A stretch of DNA of 51,403 nt from Clostridia bacterium. Its GTDB lineage: Bacteria > Bacillota > Clostridia > Oscillospirales > CAG-272. Shown one piece after another: positions 50,501 to 51,403 of this stretch (its first letter is position 1; each line of letters begins with the position of its first letter). A program made the translations under genes and the position numbers. The stretch is taken from NCBI GenBank assembly GCA_017502975.1, contig JAFVTV010000033.1, forward strand, positions 1 to 51,403, read 5' to 3'. Below the pieces are notes generated by a model. The model ran no database searches. It was given only the letters and a program-made list of their open reading frames with translations, and was not told the origin of the DNA.

Positions 50501-51403
50501 ATGAAAGTATTAAAAGTTTTTCCCGGAATAATATTATCTGTAGGTGTGGCTCTTCTTGCGTGCTGGCTTGAAAGTCTGCTGCCTATCCACCTTATTGGCT
50601 CTGCCGTTATTGCAATGTTCATCGGTATGGTCCTCAATCATTTTTTGAGGAATACAAAAGTCTTTGCATCGGGGCTCAAATTTACATCCAAGAAGATTTT
50701 GAAATTTGCCATTATTCTGCTTGGCTTGTCCCTCAATATTACGACTATCCTCAACGTAGGTAAAATGTCCCTTACCGTTATGATATTTACTTTACTTACT
50801 TGTTTTGGCGGTGGTTATTTTATCGGTAAGGCGTTGGGACTCAATTGGAAGCTCTCCAACCTTATCTCTGCCGGTACGGGTATTTGCGGTGGCTCTGCCA
50901 TTGCCGCTATTGCCCCGACTATCGATGCAGACGATAACGATGTAGCTTATGCTATGTCTGCTACTTTTCTGTTCGATATGGCAATGATCGTATTGTTTCC
51001 CATTATGGGACAAGCGATGGGAATGACCGATCAGGCATTCGGTATTTGGGCGGGAACGGCAGTTAACGATACTTCTTCCGTTGTTGCGACCGGCTATGCC
51101 TTCTCAGAAGGCGCAGGTGATTTTGCCACAATGGTAAAGCTCACAAGAACCCTTGCGATTATTCCTACCGTTATTACCTTTGCTTTTGTGCAGCTCCGTC
51201 TTAAGCGCAAAGAAGCTCTTGCAAACAGCCAAAACGGAAGCGAACTGAAGGCAAATTTCAGCATTGCAAAGATATTCCCTTGGTTTATTCTCGGATTTCT
51301 TGCAATGTCTATTGTAGCAAGCGTGTTCCCAATTCCTGCCGCTGTTGTATCCGGCACCAAGAGTGCAAGCAAATTCCTTATGGTATGTGCATTGGCAGCC
51401 ATC
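50501..51403 (+). CDS. YeiH/UPF0324-family putative sulfate exporter, 3' end beyond window
   Basis: 301 residues are visible and the frame is still open at the window edge, so the gene is partial. Many hydrophobic helices. Family landmarks: MFIGMVLNHF, ILLGLSLNITTIL, SAGTGICGGSAIAAIAPTI and WAGTAVNDTSSVVATGYAFS. This is the YeiH/UPF0324 (Cons_hypoth698) membrane family, annotated as putative sulfate exporters on weak evidence. AGGAGATTG before the ATG. Divergent from the LysR gene. Like that gene it is less GC-rich than most of the window, which fits a transferred pair. Confidence 0.9.
   Translation, partial: MKVLKVFPGIILSVGVALLACWLESLLPIHLIGSAVIAMFIGMVLNHFLRNTKVFASGLKFTSKKILKFAIILLGLSLNITTILNVGKMSLTVMIFTLLTCFGGGYFIGKALGLNWKLSNLISAGTGICGGSAIAAIAPTIDADDNDVAYAMSATFLFDMAMIVLFPIMGQAMGMTDQAFGIWAGTAVNDTSSVVATGYAFSEGAGDFATMVKLTRTLAIIPTVITFAFVQLRLKRKEALANSQNGSELKANFSIAKIFPWFILGFLAMSIVASVFPIPAAVVSGTKSASKFLMVCALAAI

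Overview
The window looks like a chromosomal segment of an anaerobic Gram-positive gut-type Clostridia (Oscillospirales- or Christensenellales-like); this is inference from gene content, not from a marker gene. Supporting features are strong AGGAGG ribosome sites, many near-consensus TTGACA-N17-TATAAT promoters, Rho-independent terminators at most gene ends, tRNAs with encoded CCA, a SpoIIIAH sporulation protein, mixed-acid fermentation enzymes (PflB/PflA, PfkA, an LDH/MDH-type dehydrogenase), many radical SAM proteins and several small interspersed repeats. Coding DNA is moderately GC-rich except for an A+T-rich islet near 20.0-23.0 kb and the right end.

Layout. 1-3.4 kb: a MITE-like repeat, then the pflB-pflA operon (minus). 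3.5-8.3 kb: a large MacB/FtsX-type ABC transporter and a CHAP-domain surface protein (minus). 8.5-13 kb: two small membrane proteins of unknown function, a YgiQ-type radical SAM protein and an Mbeg1-like (DUF2974) protein. 13-18.8 kb: a REP-like repeat cluster, a GNAT acetyltransferase, dinB, two EamA-family transporters, tRNA-Gly(CCC) and a radical SAM/SPASM-like protein. 19-23 kb: a PocR/AraC regulator followed by an A+T-rich four-gene islet: a putative DUF1906-like TIM-barrel protein, a 419-residue unknown, and two tandem paralogous four-helix membrane proteins. The islet is the best candidate here for an undescribed system. 23-28 kb: a 54-residue protein, a PflX-like radical SAM protein, cinA, pfkA and a lactate/malate dehydrogenase. 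27.8-32 kb: two XRE regulators, two alpha/beta hydrolases, a PH-domain protein and a second MITE-like element.

32-39 kb is mostly a minus-strand run: marR, two half-ABC exporters forming a heterodimer with one degenerate ATP site, a B12-binding radical SAM protein, an SDR and a LUD protein. 39-47 kb (plus strand) carries spoIIIAH, a leucine-rich-repeat lipoprotein, then yifB/comM, purB, a degenerate acyl-adenylate synthetase homologue and degV. 47-51.4 kb has an RsmF-like rRNA methyltransferase, tRNA-Leu(TAA), initiator tRNA-fMet, a ~700-base stretch with no convincing gene, and a divergent LysR/YeiH pair cut by the window end.

Three repeat patterns recur. Both single-tRNA transcription units that end in a terminator (Gly, fMet) are followed by an inverted, decayed copy of the tRNA's own 3' part. 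A 26-nt hairpin unit occurs at three intergenic places with compensatory stem changes. Two ~110-125 bp elements with terminal inverted repeats sit between genes.
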